NCBI GenBank assembly: GCA_017792465.1
Contig: CP051234.1
Location: forward strand, 2,698,501 to 2,762,500
Length of the DNA stretch: 64,000 nucleotides
Reading direction: 5' to 3'
Origin: Filomicrobium sp.
GTDB lineage: Bacteria > Pseudomonadota > Alphaproteobacteria > Rhizobiales > Hyphomicrobiaceae
The notes beneath the pieces were generated by a model that made no database searches, had not been told where the DNA came from, and was given only the letters and a program-made list of their open reading frames with translations. Of the stretch, positions 7,664-15,791 are shown piece after piece; positions within the stretch are counted from its first letter, which is position 1, and the number at the start of each line of letters is the position of its first letter. The position numbers and the translations under genes are program-made.

Positions 7664-8908
7664 CTAATTCCAGCTTGCATAGCGGCTGTCTATCTCATCA
7701 CCGAGTCTATCGAAAGCTCGCCGAACTTGTTGGATTGGCGCAGCGTTTGAAGCAGAAGCGTAGGCTATTCGTTCCCCTGCTGCTCTGCTCAACTCGGCCT
7801 TGTCTGGAATGAATGTGTGCGGCGAAAAAATTTTTGCATCGCGTAGCGGCGTATTCGAAGTCTGCAGCGACCTTTCCAAGGCGTCCTCACAGGCGACCTT
7901 TGCATCAACTTCGACGGCGTTCATTCGTTCCAGAGCTTCATCCCCTTCAATCGGCTTCCCATCCGCATCAACCCCTAAATCTTTAGACGTCATATTCCCC
8001 ACCACTCCTGCGATGCGGAGATAAGGCCAAAGCTTTTGATGGATGCGCAATTGATCCACAAAGGTACCAACAGCTTGGGCTGACAACGAGTCTAGTACGG
8101 TCGGGATGATCACGCTGTTACTCGCTGCAAGTGCCTGAATGCATGCAGTAGTCAGTCTTGGTGGAGCATCGATAATCACTCGATCAAACCTGTCCTGTAC
8201 CCTGTCGCTCAAAATGAGCTCCGCGAGCCTGAACCGGATATCGATGTCCTTTCGACCGAGCAACCACTCAATCATTAAGCGGTTTTCTGTTGCCGCCAAA
8301 GAGTAAAACGATGGAATTACCTTGGCGCGATCTAGTCGACTTCCCTCGACAGAGTTAGGGACCGATAGCAACCAGTCCACCGTTGCATGCTCGATTAGAT
8401 GGGATGCCCGGCACGTTCGCGTGTCAGATTGTTCTTCAAACAATGCATCATGATCGGCTTCCGAAAGCATCATCGACGACAAGGAACCTTGATAATCGAA
8501 ATCAATTGCCAGCACCCGCTCCTGTTTTGCGATCGAGTAATGAGCTAGAAGATTTGCTGCAATTGTAGTCTTGCCGACACCGCCTTTCAGATTGGCGATT
8601 GTGATCACAGGAATTCCCCTTCTAATCCTGCGATAATCAACGGGTTGATCAATATGGAAATTCTTGGCGAGCCAGATGCCGTTTCCGTCTTTGGCAACAG
8701 CTTGCTCCGCTCTTTTTAGTCGTCCCGAGGCGGTGAAGACCTCTTTCAGCCATGAGGTAAGGCGGCCAATCAGACGAGCGACGAATGGTGCAAGAAGTGT
8801 GGCGATCACAAGTGCCGCCACGCGTACCGTCCAATCATCAAAGCTTGAGTTCATGATCTCTTGCCATAGTCTCTCAGCAAGAGTCTCCTCTACCGGAATC
8901 TGTGCCAT
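7664..8908 (-). CDS. Membrane-anchored ParA/MinD-type ATPase
   Basis: 415 residues from ATG 8908; an upstream TTG at 8968 is less likely. Residues 26-49 form a hydrophobic membrane segment, followed by a basic linker. The ParA domain starts at about 100: deviant Walker A LKGGVGKTT at 108-116 with the signature lysine, Walker A' AIDFDYQGS, and Walker B RVIIDAPP. Such ATPases dimerise with ATP and position DNA or protein cargo, but canonical ParA is soluble, so a fused membrane anchor is unusual. No parB or parS site was found. The gene and its small partner form an AT-richer unit between copies of the priA end, which suggests horizontal acquisition. It could serve an element's maintenance or a membrane-located process. 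Confidence 0.85.
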   Translation of the reverse strand: MAQIPVEETLAERLWQEIMNSSFDDWTVRVAALVIATLLAPFVARLIGRLTSWLKEVFTASGRLKRAEQAVAKDGNGIWLAKNFHIDQPVDYRRIRRGIPVITIANLKGGVGKTTIAANLLAHYSIAKQERVLAIDFDYQGSLSSMMLSEADHDALFEEQSDTRTCRASHLIEHATVDWLLSVPNSVEGSRLDRAKVIPSFYSLAATENRLMIEWLLGRKDIDIRFRLAELILSDRVQDRFDRVIIDAPPRLTTACIQALAASNSVIIPTVLDSLSAQAVGTFVDQLRIHQKLWPYLRIAGVVGNMTSKDLGVDADGKPIEGDEALERMNAVEVDAKVACEDALERSLQTSNTPLRDAKIFSPHTFIPDKAELSRAAGERIAYASASNAAPIQQVRRAFDRLGDEIDSRYASWN

Positions 8909-9095
8909 TCGAAATCCCCGTACGCAGAACAAATTAGGAGCGCTAGACCGCCGAACTTCAGCTGTCAACGCATATCAAACATACGATGCGTTGATCGAAA
9001 TTTGTGAGCCGTTATTAATACGGCGAATGCGGTCTGGTTGATAGCTGCCCAAAACGTTTGGCGAACAATGTCTACCTTACGAAGCTCCGTCCCAA

Positions 9096-9146
9096 CCTCA
9101 CAAAAACGAATAGGGGTCGATGTCGACGGAGAGGCGGATGTCGCCT
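9096..9146 (-). repeat. priA 3' end copy (right direct repeat of ParA cassette)
   Basis: The 51-base partner of 7053-7103, here forming the functional end of priA. The pair are direct repeats about 2.04 kb apart, start to start, and enclose the two-gene cassette. Confidence 0.85.
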
Positions 9147-11347
9147 TTGAGCTGGGGCAGGCGGGCGAGCCATTCGCGCAGGTAGCTTTGCATGTCGACT
9201 TCGCGAGGGGCTTTCAAAAGTATTCGCCAACGGTGACGGCCGCGGATGACGGCAATCGGCGCTTCAGTCGGCCCGAGCAGCATGATGCGTTCGGCCTTGG
9301 GCGCGCGGTGGGCGATATCGCGGGCGATGAGTTCGGTCGTCTCTTTATCTTTTGCCGAGATGATGAGCGCGGCGAGGCGTCCGTAAGGCGGCAAGAGTCC
9401 CGCCTGGCGCGTTTGGATTTCCTGTTCCAGAAACGCTTCGCGATCGCCTGAGAGAATAGCGGCCATCACCGGATGCTCGGGGAAGTGGGTTTGCAGGAAG
9501 GCGCGGCCACGGATTTGCGCACGCCCAGCGCGGCCCGTCACCTGATGCAATAATTGGAAGGTTCGTTCGCCAGCGCGCGGGTCGGCGCCTTGGGCGAGAC
9601 CCAGATCTCCATCGACGATGCCAACGAGATTGAGGTTGGGGAAGTTGTGGCCCTTGGCGACGAGCTGGGTGCCGATGATGATATCGGTTTCGCCGGCTTC
9701 GATCTGGCGGATGACTTCGCGCATTTCGGCGAGGCCGGGAATCAAGTCAGACGACAGCAACGCAATCCGGGCTTCGGGGAAGCGCTCGGAGACTTCCTCG
9801 GCGACACGTTCGACGCCGGGCCCGCAGGCCGTCATGGTGTCATGCTCACCGCACTTGGGGCAGGTCTCGGGGAGCGGCATCGAGAAGCCGCAATGGTGGC
9901 AGTTGAGGCGCTTCTTGAAGCGGTGCTCGACAAGCCAGGCGGTGCACTGCGGGCATTCGAGGCGGTGGCCGCACGAGCGGCAGAGCGTCAGCGGGGCATA
10001 GCCGCGGCGGTTGAGGAACAGCAGGCTTTGCTGGCCGCGCTCCAGGCATTCGGCCATTTCGTTGACGAGGCGTGGCGCCAGCCAGCGGCCTTTATCGGGC
10101 TGCTCGGTGCGCAAGTCGATCGGCGTGATCTCGGGCAGTTCGGTGCCGGAGAAGCGGCCGGGCAGAATGAGGTGGCGGTATTTGCCGGTGCGGGCGTTGA
10201 CGTGGCTTTCAATCGACGGCGTGGCGGAGGCGAGGACGACGGGGAATTTGCCCATGCTGCCGCGGACGACCGTCATGTCGCGGGCGTGATAGTTGACGCG
10301 GTCGTCCTGCTTGAAGCCGCCATCGTGTTCTTCATCGACGACGATCAGGCCGAGGTCGTGATAGGGCAGGAACAGTCCCGATCGGGCGCCGACGACGACG
10401 CGGGCTTCGCCGGTGGCGACAGCTTTCCATAACCGGCCGCGTTCAGTGCCGGTCATCGCCGAATGCCATTCGACGGGCGCGCAGCCGAAGCGGGCTTCGA
10501 AGCGGCTGAGGAACTGGCTCGTCAACGCAATTTCCGGCAGCATGATCAGCACTTGCCGGTTTTTCTCCAGCGCGCGGGCGACGGCTTCGAAATAGACCTC
10601 GGTTTTGCCGGAGCCGGTGACCCCGTCGAGCAGGGTGACGGAAAAGTTCTGCGCGTCGACGGCAGCGCGCAAGCCTTCGACCGCGCGCTCCTGGGCCTCG
10701 GAGAACTCGACCAGGGTGTGCCCGGGATTAGGCTGCGGGCAGCGCTTTTCCGGGATCGCGGCTTCGACAAGGCAGCCGGCGGTCACGAGGCCGTCGATGA
10801 CGCCGCTGGTGCAGCCGGCCTCGCGAGCGAGCGCGGCTTTCGGGCGGATCAGGCCGTCGGCGGCGATTTCGAGAGCCTTTTCGCGGGCGGGCGTCATGCG
10901 CGGCGGCCGTTTCGCGCCTTCGACAATGGTGACGCCAAAGCGCGGTTTTGGCGGTTCGAAGACTTCGCGGGCCGACATCATCATGCGCGAGACCATGCCG
11001 AGCGGGCTGAGGGTGTATTTCGCGATCCATTCGGCAAAACGCAGCGACATTTCCGGCAGAGGCGGGGCGTCGAGCACTTCGGCGATGGTTTTGATGCGCT
11101 TGGGATTGACCTTTTTGGGCTCGCCGTCGCTGCAGGGACGGTCCCAGACGATGCCAATGCGTGTCTGGTTACCAAACGGGACGATGACGAAACTGCCCGG
11201 TTGAGGCGCGCCTTCGGGTGGGGGAAAGTAGTCGTATGTCTGATCGAGGGCGACGGGCAACAAAACGGGTACGAGCCCGGACAGCGGTTTTGCCGCTTGT
11301 TCCTGGTTCGTATCGGTCAGGCCGGTTAGGTCTAGTAGACTGTTCAA
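9098..11347 (-). CDS. priA: Primosomal replication restart helicase PriA
   Basis: 749 residues. The protein has the PriA order: N-terminal DNA-binding domain, Walker A GVTGSGKTEVYF, Walker B VVDEEHDGGFKQDD, then the zinc-binding insertion with paired cysteines (CRSCGHRLECPQC, CHHCGF, CPKCG), helicase motifs V/VI (GTQLVAKGHNFPNLNLVG, GRAGRAQIRG) and the C-terminal domain. It reloads DnaB at stalled forks and recombination intermediates. No ATG precedes the conserved start (VLLPVALDQTYDYFPP), so the TTG at 11347 is used here; the start is uncertain by a few codons. It is divergent from fsa. Its last 51 bases are duplicated at 7053-7103. Confidence 0.95.
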   Translation of the reverse strand: MNSLLDLTGLTDTNQEQAAKPLSGLVPVLLPVALDQTYDYFPPPEGAPQPGSFVIVPFGNQTRIGIVWDRPCSDGEPKKVNPKRIKTIAEVLDAPPLPEMSLRFAEWIAKYTLSPLGMVSRMMMSAREVFEPPKPRFGVTIVEGAKRPPRMTPAREKALEIAADGLIRPKAALAREAGCTSGVIDGLVTAGCLVEAAIPEKRCPQPNPGHTLVEFSEAQERAVEGLRAAVDAQNFSVTLLDGVTGSGKTEVYFEAVARALEKNRQVLIMLPEIALTSQFLSRFEARFGCAPVEWHSAMTGTERGRLWKAVATGEARVVVGARSGLFLPYHDLGLIVVDEEHDGGFKQDDRVNYHARDMTVVRGSMGKFPVVLASATPSIESHVNARTGKYRHLILPGRFSGTELPEITPIDLRTEQPDKGRWLAPRLVNEMAECLERGQQSLLFLNRRGYAPLTLCRSCGHRLECPQCTAWLVEHRFKKRLNCHHCGFSMPLPETCPKCGEHDTMTACGPGVERVAEEVSERFPEARIALLSSDLIPGLAEMREVIRQIEAGETDIIIGTQLVAKGHNFPNLNLVGIVDGDLGLAQGADPRAGERTFQLLHQVTGRAGRAQIRGRAFLQTHFPEHPVMAAILSGDREAFLEQEIQTRQAGLLPPYGRLAALIISAKDKETTELIARDIAHRAPKAERIMLLGPTEAPIAVIRGRHRWRILLKAPREVDMQSYLREWLARLPQLKGDIRLSVDIDPYSFL

Positions 11348-11438
11348 TCTGGTCGCCGCCGTGATAACAGGCTAGGTAAGTGCGAATCGTCTGGATTGTA
11401 GGCCATCCGATAAGGCAAGCCTTGGGCAAGGAAAAGTT

Positions 11439-12095
11439 ATGAAGTTTTTCGTCGATACCGCCGATGTAGCCGAAATCAAGGAGCTCGCCGCCACCGGCCT
11501 GCTCGATGGGGTGACGACCAACCCATCGCTGATTGCCAAATCGGGCCGCGATTTTAAAGAGGCGATTGCGGAAATCTGCGAAGTCGTGCCGGGTCCTGTT
11601 TCGGCGGAAGTGACGGCGCTCGACGCCGAAGGCATGCTGAAAGAGGCGCAGGAGCTGGCGAAAATCGCCAAGAACGTGACGATCAAGGTTCCGTTGACGT
11701 TCGATGGGCTGAAAGCCTGCAAGGCGCTCACTGGCGACGGGCTGATGGTCAACGTCACGTTGTGCTTCAATGCCAATCAGGCGCTGCTGGCCGCCAAGGC
11801 TGGGGCGACGTTCGTTTCGCCGTTTATCGGCCGTCTGGATGACATCGGGCAGGACGGGATGCATCTGATCCGCGAGATCCGCCAGATCTTTGACAACTAT
11901 CAGGATCTGACGACGGATATTCTGGCGGCTTCGATCCGCACCGTGAACCATGTGCGCGAGGCGGCGCTGATCGGGGCTGATGTTGCCACTGTTCCACCGG
12001 GCATCCTCAAAGCGCTGATCAAGCATCCGCTGACGGATAAGGGCATTGAGACGTTCATGGCCGATTGGGCGAAAACGGGTCAGAAGATAATCTAA
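11439..12095 (+). CDS. fsa: Transaldolase / fructose-6-phosphate aldolase family
   Basis: 218 residues from ATG 11439 with AAGGAAA upstream. This is the short transaldolase subfamily: MKFFVDTA start, GVTTNPSL, the Schiff-base lysine in NVTIKVPLT (Lys86), and [11 protein letters not shown]. Short members act as transaldolases (linking sedoheptulose-7-phosphate and glyceraldehyde-3-phosphate) or as fructose-6-phosphate aldolases; sequence alone does not settle which. In methylotrophic and autotrophic alphaproteobacteria it serves the pentose phosphate network. Monocistronic, divergent from priA, and followed by a dispersed hairpin repeat instead of a standard terminator. Confidence 0.92.
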   Translation: MKFFVDTADVAEIKELAATGLLDGVTTNPSLIAKSGRDFKEAIAEICEVVPGPVSAEVTALDAEGMLKEAQELAKIAKNVTIKVPLTFDGLKACKALTGDGLMVNVTLCFNANQALLAAKAGATFVSPFIGRLDDIGQDGMHLIREIRQIFDNYQDLTTDILAASIRTVNHVREAALIGADVATVPPGILKALIKHPLTDKGIETFMADWAKTGQKII

Positions 12096-12100
12096 ACTTT

Positions 12101-12215
12101 GCGCGCTTCGGATGCCCACGCCTTCGGCGCATCCGCGCGCGTGACAACCAGCCCTCAGCGTCTCGCTCTGTACGACTGCGTGCTTCAACGCTGCGCAAGC
12201 TTGTGTTGAACAAGG
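12101..12215. repeat. Dispersed mosaic repeat, copy 1 (with hairpin 12184-12210)
   Basis: Begins with GCGCTTCGGATGCCCACGCC, which reappears at 13345, and contains TGACAACCAGCCCTCAGCG at 12142, also found near 13488. The second half holds a hairpin: TTCAACGC at 12184-12191 pairs with GTGTTGAA at 12203-12210 around TGCGCAAGCTT. The same hairpin with other stem bases occurs at 50174. Located just after fsa. Confidence 0.8.
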
Positions 12216-12386
12216 TTGCCCACCGCTCCGTTGTTTGCTCACACTTCCTAAAGTCGTGTGAGGCGGTCGCGGCAACCGGCGCATGACTATACTCCGCGCC
12301 TTCTATTGCTTTACGCTTGATTGGACGTACACTTCTCATAGTCATGCTCGATCATGGCAGGACCTTCGTGACGAGTAATAGGCCAA

Positions 12387-13331
12387 ATGCCAGAACCGCT
12401 TAGAGACATTCTTCTCTGGTTTCTCCTAAGTCTTAGGTCTTTGGGTTGGATTGCACTCATCGTCGGTCTCTTGATCCTTTTATTCATCGGCCCACAGTAC
12501 CTTTTCGGCAAGCCCACCGACGCAACGGTCGTTGGCGTCGAAATGAAGTGCAGCGTCAAGCGCTGCAAAGACTGCAAGGAGCAAACCTTACAGTGTGCGC
12601 AGATCAATAAAGATTCGGAGGACGACTACTATTCAATCTCTCGCATTCGCTATGCCAAGGTCCGTTTCCAAACGCTGGATGGTCGCCAAATTGAAACCGA
12701 AGCAGCCTTTCCAAAACTCGGACTAAACAGTTCCGTATTTGCTGGGCAGTCAATCCGCCTTCGCTACAGCCCGCGACGTCCGATGCACGTATCATCTGAA
12801 AAAATGCCCAATGGCATCCCATTTGGTTTCCAGTTGATGGCAGGAGGCGTGATTTTCATAGTCCTCAACGGCTATTTGCGATCCTGGTTTCAGGCCCCTG
12901 GTCGACAATCTTCGAAACGCGACGAACCGGTTTCATCTGGCATTGCGGATCAATTAAACCAGGAAAACAGCCCCGAAAGCACGCTCGCAGCAAGGCTGAC
13001 AATATCGGCCATCATGCTCGCATTTTTTGGAGGGTTGGCACTGAACACCCACTACCGGTTCGCTCAGCAATTCGATATCGATCCACTTATTTTTATGCAG
13101 TGGTTGGTAGATCTGACCTTGACGTCTTGGTTAGGCAATGAATGGACCGTAAGGGCATTGGTCTTTCTGGCAATCTTAGCAGCCCTTCTGACAGCTAGAA
13201 AAAGTTACGGTCCACGCGCAGGGATCGCATTGCATGGAACAGCTTCGGCATTGCAGGGGAAAGTCTACACGCCGGTTAGACGAGAGCTGACGGACAAGAA
13301 ACGATCAAGTCACAAAGACAGGAACAATTGA
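12387..13331 (+). CDS. DUF3592-type membrane protein
   Basis: 314 residues. A first membrane helix at about 10-36 is followed by an extracytoplasmic domain in which TDATVVGVE, YAKVRFQTLDGRQIE and GQSIRLRYSPRRPMHV match the DUF3592 pattern, then a second helix near 148-166. Two more hydrophobic segments occur near 205-225 and 250-270. The family has no assigned biochemical role. An unusual cysteine cluster (CSVKRCKDCKEQTLQC at about 55-70) lies in the exposed domain and could be disulphide-bonded or bind metal. The gene lies between two copies of the same mosaic repeat and is less GC-rich than its neighbours, suggesting a movable segment. Confidence 0.75.
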   Translation: MPEPLRDILLWFLLSLRSLGWIALIVGLLILLFIGPQYLFGKPTDATVVGVEMKCSVKRCKDCKEQTLQCAQINKDSEDDYYSISRIRYAKVRFQTLDGRQIETEAAFPKLGLNSSVFAGQSIRLRYSPRRPMHVSSEKMPNGIPFGFQLMAGGVIFIVLNGYLRSWFQAPGRQSSKRDEPVSSGIADQLNQENSPESTLAARLTISAIMLAFFGGLALNTHYRFAQQFDIDPLIFMQWLVDLTLTSWLGNEWTVRALVFLAILAALLTARKSYGPRAGIALHGTASALQGKVYTPVRRELTDKKRSSHKDRNN

Positions 13332-13341
13332 AGCATCTTAA

Positions 13342-13510
13342 TTGGCGCTTCGGATGCCCACGCCTTCGGCGCATCCGCGCCTGATATTTTGGTCGCGCCT
13401 TCGGGTGCCGACCAGCATCCGGCGCATGAAATTTTTGTAGGCGCCTTCGGATGCCCACGCTTCGGCTTCGCCTCGCGCACCCGGCGCATGACAACCAGCC
13501 CTCAGCGGCT
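13342..13510. repeat. Dispersed mosaic repeat, copy 2
   Basis: Three back-to-back pieces of the same family: GGCGCTTCGGATGCCCACGC from about 13344, a variant GCGCCTTCGGGTGCCGACC near 13396, and GGCGCCTTCGGATGCCCACG from about 13440, followed by CTTCGCCTCGCGCACCCGG and TGACAACCAGCCCTCAGCG. Each piece contains a GGATGC/GCATCC-type inverted repeat. With copy 1 it brackets the DUF3592 gene. Confidence 0.8.
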
Positions 13511-13543
13511 TGGTTTTAGCAAGCGCCGCGGTGGTTCGATTAG

Positions 13544-14539
13544 TTAGACAATCAGCCACTCGGTGCAGCGGAGCGCCCAGTCTTCGGAGAGGATGCTGCG
13601 GTCGTTGGCGATATAAGCTTCGCCCATCTCAGCCAGCTTGTTGCGATCCTCTGCCAGTCGCTCGATGACGCACCAGCGGTTCCATTCGAGCGTCAGGCTC
13701 CAGCGGGTCTCGGAGATGTTGGCGTTGGGTAGACGATAATGGAACGTCGGGCGCGCCTTGACGAGTTTGTCGGGCACCTTGCGGCGGACGCGCGCTTCGT
13801 CAAGCCACATCCAAAGCGGCAGCATGTCGAGCTCGCGATTGCGGGTCGGGTTGTAGATCAAGTAGTCGTCGATCAGCTTGTCGGTGTCGGGCCAATAATC
13901 GGCATCCAGAATAAGGTGCACATAGGCCTGGGGGAACGGGTCGGCAAAGGCCAGCAGCCGGCGGGCCATATCGATCGAGATGATCGAACGCAGCCATTCC
14001 GACATCAGCACTTCGGCTTTGAGGACGGCGAGCAGCCAAGCCGGATCCTGCGTTGCAATATCCGGATTGAGCTGGAACCCAAAAGCGTGAAGCAGGTTGT
14101 CACTGGTGCCCTTGGCACCCTCGCTGCGCAGAGCTCTGATCATCAGCTCCAGTTCGGGGAGCTGTTCGAGATCTAGCGGAGGGCAGACGATTTCATAAGG
14201 AATGACCAGCGAGCCCAGATCTCCGTAAATCTCGCGCATCGAATCGGTGAATGAGTCGACCAGGCCCTGGAATCCACCTGCTGTTGGCCCACGCTCGCCG
14301 GGAGCCCGGTGTGCGTATTGCGTGTCGAGTTCGACAACGAAGTGGCCAAACCGCGTGCCTCTGATGTGATAGCGGTGGGCGTCTTCGCGCTCGACCGATC
14401 CGCCATAGAGTTCGCTGAGCCTCGAGGCGGCGCGGCCGGCACTGACCGCTGCGAATTCGATCTCGACACCGACACGGCGGGGATTGCCCACGTAGTTCGT
14501 GTTCCGCGGCGGGATTCTCAATGTCGGCGCTGAGGTCAT
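13544..14539 (-). CDS. Putative amidoligase (Amidoligase_2 family)
   Basis: 331 residues from ATG 14539, preferred over an upstream TTG because AAAGGG lies eight bases before it. The N-terminal RRVGVEIEF is the signature of the Amidoligase_2 group, enzymes related to glutamine synthetase/GCS that are predicted to join an amino group to a carboxylate using ATP; later conserved parts are FVVELDTQY, YEIVCPPL, GFQLNPDI and FADPFPQAYVHL. Known relatives usually sit next to a class I glutamine amidotransferase or peptide-modifying genes. None is present here (fsa and DUF3592 on one side, xerC on the other), so the substrate is unknown. Cytoplasmic, monocistronic. Confidence 0.8.
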   Translation of the reverse strand: MTSAPTLRIPPRNTNYVGNPRRVGVEIEFAAVSAGRAASRLSELYGGSVEREDAHRYHIRGTRFGHFVVELDTQYAHRAPGERGPTAGGFQGLVDSFTDSMREIYGDLGSLVIPYEIVCPPLDLEQLPELELMIRALRSEGAKGTSDNLLHAFGFQLNPDIATQDPAWLLAVLKAEVLMSEWLRSIISIDMARRLLAFADPFPQAYVHLILDADYWPDTDKLIDDYLIYNPTRNRELDMLPLWMWLDEARVRRKVPDKLVKARPTFHYRLPNANISETRWSLTLEWNRWCVIERLAEDRNKLAEMGEAYIANDRSILSEDWALRCTEWLIV

Positions 14540-14775
14540 CGACACCCTTTCAGACCAGTTTCGCAACGGGACCGGAGACTATGCTTCGCAAAGTCCGAGG
14601 TTTGGCCAACCGTACCGGTAAGATTGGCGTTTACCAATGGTTAACCAAATCAAAATGAAGGTTGAACCAGTCGTCGAACATCCGACGGGGGAACTTGTTC
14701 CTGATTGCCGGAGAGTAAATCCGCCGAACAACCTCATGCCTTGGCGTTTTTTACTCTAGCTCTGGGAGGTCTCAA

Positions 14776-15696
14776 GTGAACGACCAACAAGGCCTCGAAA
14801 GAGCCGTCGAGGCGTGGCTTGAGCATTTGACGCAAGAGCGCGCGGCGCCTGAAAACACCATTCAATCCTATGCCCGCGACTTGCGCCAGTTCTGCGGATT
14901 TCTTCGTTCTCGCCTGGGCCGGGATGCCAACGTCGGTGATTTGGCGGCGCTTGATGCGCGCACGTTCCGCGCCTTCATGGCGGCACGGCGCAAGACCGGT
15001 ATCAAGTCGCGGTCACTCTCACGCAACATGTCGGCGTTGAGATCGTTTTTCCGTTGGCTTGAGCGCCGTGAGATCGCCAAGAACCGTGCTGTTCTGCAGG
15101 TGCAGATGCCCAAGAAGGAGCACGCGGTCCCGAAGCCTTTGACGGTCGAGAAAGCGCATGCGGCCGTCGCGCAAAAAACTGACGGGAAGGTCGACTGGAT
15201 TGCCGCCCGCGACACGGCGGTTCTCTTGCTGCTTTATGGATGCGGCTTGCGCATCTCGGAAGCCTTGGGGCTCGTCCGCAAGGATGCGCCTGTAGGCGGG
15301 CGCGATAGTCTGCACATCAAAGGCAAGGGCGGACGCGAGCGCCTTGTGCCGGTTTTGCCCATCGTCCAGGATGCGATCGCGCAATACCTGGAATTGTGCC
15401 CCTATCCGCTCGGGCCGGATGATGTGCTTTTCCTTGGAGAGAAAGGCGGACCTCTTTCAGCGCGCATGATCCAGTTGCGCATGAAGCAATTGCGCGAAGA
15501 ATTCGATCTGCCGGACAGCGCCACGCCGCACGCCCTGCGACATTCGTTCGCAACGCACCTGCTCTCAGCCGGGGCAGACCTGCGCCAAATCCAGGAATTG
15601 CTCGGTCACGCCTCGCTTTCGACGACGCAAATTTATACCGAGGTTGACCGCGAGCGCCTGTTGGCTGTCTATGATGCCGCGCATCCGCGTGCATGA
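14776..15696 (+). CDS. xerC: Tyrosine recombinase XerC
   Basis: 306 residues from GTG 14776, with GGGAGGT as a strong ribosome-binding site. The SAM-like core-binding domain (about 5-95) precedes a catalytic domain with the full set of active residues: Arg in GCGLRISEALG, Lys in IKGKGGRERLVP, HALRHSFATHLL, LGHASLSTTQIYT with the nucleophilic Tyr. The length and sequence fit the housekeeping XerC that resolves chromosome dimers at dif with XerD, and not a phage integrase. It is unlikely to belong to the ParA cassette 6 kb away. Confidence 0.92.
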   Translation: MNDQQGLERAVEAWLEHLTQERAAPENTIQSYARDLRQFCGFLRSRLGRDANVGDLAALDARTFRAFMAARRKTGIKSRSLSRNMSALRSFFRWLERREIAKNRAVLQVQMPKKEHAVPKPLTVEKAHAAVAQKTDGKVDWIAARDTAVLLLLYGCGLRISEALGLVRKDAPVGGRDSLHIKGKGGRERLVPVLPIVQDAIAQYLELCPYPLGPDDVLFLGEKGGPLSARMIQLRMKQLREEFDLPDSATPHALRHSFATHLLSAGADLRQIQELLGHASLSTTQIYTEVDRERLLAVYDAAHPRA

Positions 15697-15791
15697 GACG
15701 ATTTCGGGCGTAATTGACTGAGCGCCGACAACGTGTACCTCGCGGACTGCGGTTTTGAGTTTGAGTATCGCAGGTCTGGAGACGACGCATC

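Noticed and set aside
7053-9146. Cassette as an insertion sequence with terminal inverted repeats
   Set aside because: The 51-bp copies are direct, not inverted, correspond to the priA end, and no transposase is encoded between them.
9554-11329. Long plus-strand frames opposite priA
   Set aside because: Antisense shadows of PriA, whose helicase and zinc motifs are unambiguous on the minus strand.
11169-12284. A 371-codon minus-strand frame across priA start and fsa
   Set aside because: It overlaps the start of priA and lies antisense to fsa, both with clear catalytic motifs; no start signal or protein features.
14776-15696. XerC as the integrase of the ParA cassette
   Set aside because: It is 6 kb away and outside the direct repeats, and its sequence is that of the housekeeping dimer-resolution recombinase.
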